Source: Streptomyces sp. D2-8 (GTDB lineage Bacteria > Actinomycetota > Actinomycetes > Streptomycetales > Streptomycetaceae). Taken from it: a stretch of DNA of 64,000 nt. The notes beneath the pieces are model-generated. The model saw nothing but the letters and a program-made list of their open reading frames with translations. It had not been told where the DNA came from and did not search any database. Location of the stretch: positions 62,001 through 126,000 of the forward strand of contig NZ_JAAHBP010000024.1 in assembly GCF_023184515.1 (NCBI RefSeq), written 5' to 3'. This document shows, piece after piece, positions 60,577 to 64,000 of this stretch. Both the position numbers and the translations under genes were made by a program. Position 1 is the stretch's first letter, and each line of letters opens with the position of its first letter.

Positions 60577-61872
60577 TCAACCACCGAAGAGCTGCGTCCA
60601 GTACATCCCCGCCCGGCCGCCGCCGGCGAAGCCGATGCCGATGTGGGTGAAGCCGGGTGTGAGGATGTTGGCCCGGTGGCCGGGGCTGTTCATCCAGCCC
60701 TCCACGACGTCGGCGGGGGAGCGCTGGCCGCAGGCTATGTTCTCGCCGATGGACCGCCGGGTGGAACCCGCCGCGGCGGCCCGGTCCCAGGGCTGACCGC
60801 CGTCGGGTGCGGTGTGCGCGTAGAAGGCGCGGGCCACCATGTCCGCGCTGTGCGCCTGCGCGGCCGTGGTGAGCAACGGGTCGGCGGACAGGGGCGGGAG
60901 CCCGGCCCGGGCGCGCTCCCGGTTGGTGAGGTCGATCATGGCCGCCGCCGTGCCGGCCAGCCCGTCCGGCGTGAACGGCCTGGCCCACAGCGCTGTCCAG
61001 TAGGTGTCATCGGAGGGGCCGTCGTGCACGTGGGCGAGTCCGGCGTGGGTGAACGCCGGGTCGTGCAGGGTGCGCCGGGGCCCGTTCGTGCGCAGGCAGT
61101 ACGCGACGAACTCGGCGGCCGTGCGCGGTCCGGACACCAGGTGCTCACCGACGGTGAGGTACGCGAACCCGGAGCCGATGACGCGCTGGTAGACGGAGAC
61201 GCCGTCGCGCGTCTCGACGCCGAGACGCCCGGCGGCGGCCATGGCGGCGGCGTGCTCCCGGGCCGCCGACATGAGACGGGCGTCCAGCGAGAGCGGCGGT
61301 GAACCGGCCGTGGCCCGGGCGGAGTTGACCAGGGGCAGGAAGCCGTCGGGATCAGGGGCGGCGGAGGCGCTCGTGGGAGGGCCGGAGGGTGTGTCGTCCA
61401 CGACGTCGACACCGAAGTCCCGTGCGAGTCCCGCCAGCCCGTCGGCGTACCCCTGGCCCAGGGCCCGCAGCTTCCAGTTGTCGCCGCGCCGGTAGATCTC
61501 GGCGAGCAGCAGCACCGTCTCCTGGCGGGGGCGCGGCGGGGTGAAGCGGGCGAGGGGGCGGCCGCCTGAGTCGGTGACGTGGAGGGTGGGGGAGGGCAGG
61601 CTGCCGAGGACGGTTCCGGGCTCGGCGGGGCTGACGACGACGGTGACCCGGGCCGCGCCGGTGCGCAGCCCGGGCGGGTCCACCGTGAGCGTGTCGCCCC
61701 GCAGGACGGCTCCCGGCGCGGCCGGCTGGTTGTAGAAGACGAAGTCGCCGTCGTCCCGGACTTTTCCGCCGTCGTCGGTCACGAGCGCGGACACGTCGAA
61801 CGGCCCGGGCACCCGGACGGTCACCGCACCGCCCGGGAGCGCCAGATTGCCTCCGGGAACCAACTCGCTCAT
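60577..61872 (-). CDS. TerD-CAP-CAP fusion protein
   Basis: A 431-residue protein. Residues 1-160 are a TerD-type calcium-binding domain (SELVPGGNLALPGG, VLLLAEIYRRGDNWKLRALG, GLAGLARDFGVDV). Two CAP/SCP-type domains follow (about 176-300, LVNSARATAGSPPLSLDARL; and 312-431, LTNRERARAGLPPLSADPLL, SIGENIACG, WMNSPGHRANILTPGFTHIG). The second keeps CAP histidines; the first is degenerate. There is no signal peptide although CAP domains are usually secreted. Confidence 0.9.
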   Translation of the reverse strand: MSELVPGGNLALPGGAVTVRVPGPFDVSALVTDDGGKVRDDGDFVFYNQPAAPGAVLRGDTLTVDPPGLRTGAARVTVVVSPAEPGTVLGSLPSPTLHVTDSGGRPLARFTPPRPRQETVLLLAEIYRRGDNWKLRALGQGYADGLAGLARDFGVDVVDDTPSGPPTSASAAPDPDGFLPLVNSARATAGSPPLSLDARLMSAAREHAAAMAAAGRLGVETRDGVSVYQRVIGSGFAYLTVGEHLVSGPRTAAEFVAYCLRTNGPRRTLHDPAFTHAGLAHVHDGPSDDTYWTALWARPFTPDGLAGTAAAMIDLTNRERARAGLPPLSADPLLTTAAQAHSADMVARAFYAHTAPDGGQPWDRAAAAGSTRRSIGENIACGQRSPADVVEGWMNSPGHRANILTPGFTHIGIGFAGGGRAGMYWTQLFGG

Positions 61873-61947
61873 CACGCCGCCCTGCCCCTCCCCGCGAGGG
61901 ATTCGGTTGCCCGGACAACGGCCGCCGGGGCACAGGGGTTCCCTCCT

Positions 61948-62039
61948 CGGCCCGGGCCCACGCGGGACGCGAACGCGTAGGTGTAGTGGCCCTGGACGGC
62001 ACCGGTGCGGCCGTACACCGACACGCCGCAAGGCGGTTC
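61948..62039 (-). pseudogene. Relic of a DD-peptidase/beta-lactamase-like gene end
   Basis: The minus strand reads PCGVSVYGRTGAVQGHYTYAF, matching the conserved C-terminal CG..YGHxGxxxGY segment of secreted Streptomyces DD-peptidases (compare CGVKVVGKSGSTNG in the gene at 8060). No flanking coding sequence remains. Confidence 0.5.
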
Positions 62040-62054
62040 ACGCCGCCGCAGACC

Positions 62055-62385
62055 GAGCCCGTACGCCGGCGGCGGCAACGGCGCCGCCTTCGACCTCTTC
62101 GGCTTCTACGAGGTGGAGAGCCGCGGCATCGTTCAGATCGACGCCGACCTGGGTACCCCGCGCCGATGATCGAGACGCTCGTCCAGTCCCGGCCGGGACA
62201 CGTGGAGCTGCTGCCGGCCCTGCCCGCGGCGGCTTCGTCCTCGACCTGCGCCGGCGGCACGGCACACCCGTCGAGACCACCCTGCACAGCGTCGGCGGCC
62301 GCACCACTACGGTGTCGTACGCCGGGACGCCCCAAGGATCCGCCTCAGGCCCGGAGGCTCCGTGACCCTGCGGAACCTCGCCCAT
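62055..62385 (+). pseudogene. Decayed 3' end of a GH95-like glycoside hydrolase gene
   Basis: Fragments in several frames line up with the C-terminal part of GH95-type alpha-fucosidases: VQIDADLGTP, then MIETLVQSRPGHVELLPALP, then ARGGFVLDLRRRHGTPVETT, and RIRLRPGGSVTL. Each junction is a frameshift or small deletion. The N-terminal two thirds are gone. Confidence 0.65.
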
Positions 62386-62428
62386 GAAACCGTCTGTACG
62401 CCACCGACCGGCCGAAGGAGCGCCGACG

Positions 62429-63673
62429 ATGTCCCGCACCGCACGCCCCCGCCGCCGTGCCGCCCTGGCCGCTCTCTCCTCCTGCGTCGCGCTGGGCTGC
62501 GGGACGGGCACGGTGCCTCAGGGGGACCAGCCGAGCCCGCCGTCCAGCGCCCCGACGGCGGCCGGGCGCGGGGTGGTCACCTGGGCCTCCTCCGCCGGCC
62601 GCGTCGGCGAGGCGGCCGACGACCGCGGCTACCGGCTGATGGTGCACACCAGCGTCGGCGGCAGCGGCCTCAGGGTGCGGCTGTCCAACGCCTTCGGCGA
62701 CCGGCCGGTGACGTTCGGCAATGTCCACGCCGGCCTGCAACGGGACGGCGCCGCACTCGTCCCCGGCAGCAACAGGCGCCTGACCTTCGGCGGCGCCCGC
62801 TCCGCCACCGTCCCCGCCGGCGGCATCGTCTACAGCGACCCGCTGCCCGGCCACGTCCCCGCCGGGCGCACCCTCGCCGTCAGCCTGTACGTCCCCCGCG
62901 CGGGCGGCGCGCTCACCGGGCACTGGCTGGCGATGCAGACGTCGTACACCACCGACGGCGACCACACCGCGGAGGAGGGCGCGGCCCACTGGAAGCAGCG
63001 GACCGGCTCCTGGTTCTACCTGGACGCCGTCACCGTACGGCCCCGCAAGGGGACGGGCGCCGTGGCCGCCGTCGGCGACTCCATCACCGACGGCTGGCAG
63101 TCCACGACCGACCTCGACCGCCGCTGGCCCGACTACCTGGCCCGCCGGCTGGGCGAGTCCGCCGGCACCACGGTCAAGGGCGTGGCCAACGCGGGCATCG
63201 CCGGGAACAAGGTCCTTCTCGACGGCCCCGGGCAGAGCGCCCTGAACCGCCTGCAGCGGGACGCCCTCTCGCTGCCGGGCGTGCGCACGGTGTTCCTCTT
63301 CCAGGGCGTCAACGACATCAAGGCCGAGCCCGCGGCCACGGGCGCCGGACTGATCGCCGGGTACCGCAGGCTGATCGACCGGGCCCACGCGGCCGGGAAG
63401 TGCGTCGTCGGCGCCACGATCGCCCCCTTCAAGGGCTGGCAGGAGTGGGACCCCGCCGGGGAAGCGGTGCGGCAGCAGGTGAACGCCTTCATCCGCAACA
63501 GCGGCGAGTTCGACGGGGTCGCCGACTTCGACCGCGTCCTGCGCAGCCCCCGCGACCCCGAGCGGATGCTCCCCGTCTTCGACGGCGGCGACCATCTGCA
63601 CCCCAACGACAAGGGGATGCGGGCGATGGCCGACGCCGTCGATCTGGAGAGCCTCGACTGCGGGACCGGCTGA
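62429..63673 (+). CDS. Secreted GDSL/SGNH-type lipoprotein hydrolase
   Basis: A 414-residue exported hydrolase. The signal peptide ends in VALGC (lipobox-like), followed by a Pro/Ser linker, an N-terminal beta domain (about 45-195; LRVRLSNAFGDRPVTFGNVH) and an SGNH domain (about 205-414) with AVGDSITDG, GVNDI and DHLHPND. Typical of extracellular esterases acting on polysaccharides or lipids. ATG 62429 follows GAAGGAG. Confidence 0.9.
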   Translation: MSRTARPRRRAALAALSSCVALGCGTGTVPQGDQPSPPSSAPTAAGRGVVTWASSAGRVGEAADDRGYRLMVHTSVGGSGLRVRLSNAFGDRPVTFGNVHAGLQRDGAALVPGSNRRLTFGGARSATVPAGGIVYSDPLPGHVPAGRTLAVSLYVPRAGGALTGHWLAMQTSYTTDGDHTAEEGAAHWKQRTGSWFYLDAVTVRPRKGTGAVAAVGDSITDGWQSTTDLDRRWPDYLARRLGESAGTTVKGVANAGIAGNKVLLDGPGQSALNRLQRDALSLPGVRTVFLFQGVNDIKAEPAATGAGLIAGYRRLIDRAHAAGKCVVGATIAPFKGWQEWDPAGEAVRQQVNAFIRNSGEFDGVADFDRVLRSPRDPERMLPVFDGGDHLHPNDKGMRAMADAVDLESLDCGTG

Positions 63674-63680
63674 TGCCCGG

Positions 63681-63860
63681 TCAGGGATATGCGACCAGGC
63701 CGACCACGTTCGTCGCCGGGTCGGACAGGCCGCCACGGTCGTCGACGACATGCCGGATGGTCCCCGTGCCGCCCAGGGCGACGGTCACCATGCTCCGGAA
63801 GCGGACGTTCGGGCGGTTCGGCGCCTCGGTGGCCCAAGTGGGCGTGCCGGACCCCCGGCA
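63681..63860 (-). other. Possible 3' gene fragment
   Basis: The minus strand reads TPTWATEAPNRPNVRFRSMV, then a Gly-rich strand ending NVVGLVAYP and a stop. It looks like the C-terminal end of a secreted beta-rich protein, but no start or upstream part is present before the LuxR gene. Probably a relic. Confidence 0.35.
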
Positions 63861-63870
63861 CGCCGGCCGG

Positions 63871-64000
63871 TCAGCCGGACGTCGTGGGCTCCGGGGCGAT
63901 CAGGCCCTCGCGGTAGGCGATCGCCACGGCCTCGCCGCGGCTCGACGCGCCCAGCTTGGCGAGGATGTTGGAGACGTGGACGCTCGCGGTCTTGCCGCTG
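63871..64000 (-). CDS. LuxR-family response regulator, C-terminal end (partial)
   Basis: The last 42 residues of a GerE/LuxR HTH domain: SGKTASVHVSNILAKLGASS and GEAVAIAYREGLIAP, then TGA. The start and the receiver domain lie outside the right edge. Probably the DNA-binding half of a two-component system. Confidence 0.88.
   Translation of the reverse strand, partial: SGKTASVHVSNILAKLGASSRGEAVAIAYREGLIAPEPTTSG

Noticed and set aside
53665..63673. A terpene or other biosynthetic gene cluster around the polyprenyl synthase
   Set aside because: No cyclase, P450, methyltransferase or transporter set is present; the prenyl synthase has only a TPR partner.
1..64000. tRNA, rRNA, riboswitch or replication origin
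   Set aside because: No cloverleaf, rRNA-like sequence, T-box or cobalamin-type leader, or DnaA-box cluster was recognised when reading both strands; a covariance-model scan would be decisive.

Overview
The window is about 72% GC, with Streptomyces-type codon use, GTG and TTG starts, and actinomycete families: an SsgA-like protein, streptophobe and SPW membrane proteins, the melC tyrosinase operon, popR/clpP3/clpP4, and DasR-type sites before a GH19 chitinase. It is almost certainly a Streptomyces chromosome, probably an arm region: nearly all genes are accessory, no rRNA, tRNA or ribosomal genes were seen, and decaying gene relics are frequent. Three genes carry the rare TTA codon, which suggests bldA control.

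Layout. 1-4.2 kb: one minus-strand frame runs off the left edge and joins ten membrane segments, PAS, intact GGDEF and EAL domains, and a PLP-dependent alpha-oxoamine synthase. 4.3-13.6 kb: deaminase, GNAT, epimerase, SPW protein, secreted serine hydrolase, acyl-CoA dehydrogenase, a YCII/ECF42 sigma pair, and a divergent AmiC-like sensor/MarR pair. 13.7-23.1 kb: chitinase with DasR sites, secreted PLC-like protein, two aldo/keto reductases, a broken tautomerase, adenosine deaminase, LysR regulator. 23.3-28.4 kb: a hypothetical TTA gene, then three tightly packed genes: an FHA-FHA-ABC exporter (Rv1747-like), a protein with about 14 PTRVV-like repeats, and an active soluble Ser/Thr kinase. 28.4-33.9 kb: membrane and secreted proteins, a PRC-barrel operon, an RsbW-like ATPase and a SigB/F-type sigma factor. 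34.1-35.9 kb: the PopR-ClpP3-ClpP4 circuit with its operator. 36-48 kb: miscellaneous enzymes, RNase H, melC1C2, cholesterol oxidase, small membrane proteins. 48-55 kb: SsgA-like protein, HTH/coiled-coil protein, zinc-ribbon protein, F420-type LLM oxidoreductase, serine hydrolase and a membrane pseudokinase. 55.6-59.7 kb: threonine dehydratase, then a polyprenyl diphosphate synthase/TPR operon followed by four decaying copies of the synthase gene's own 3' end, and preceded by a nested AT-rich operator. 59.8-64 kb: AIM24 protein, TerD-CAP-CAP fusion, gene relics, GDSL lipoprotein, and the end of a LuxR regulator.

The strongest candidates for undescribed biology are the c-di-GMP/alpha-oxoamine-synthase fusion at the left edge, the kinase/repeat-scaffold/FHA-transporter module at 23.8-28.4 kb, and the serial 3'-end duplications at 56.8-57.4 kb. 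Functions come from reading motifs by eye; no database search was possible.
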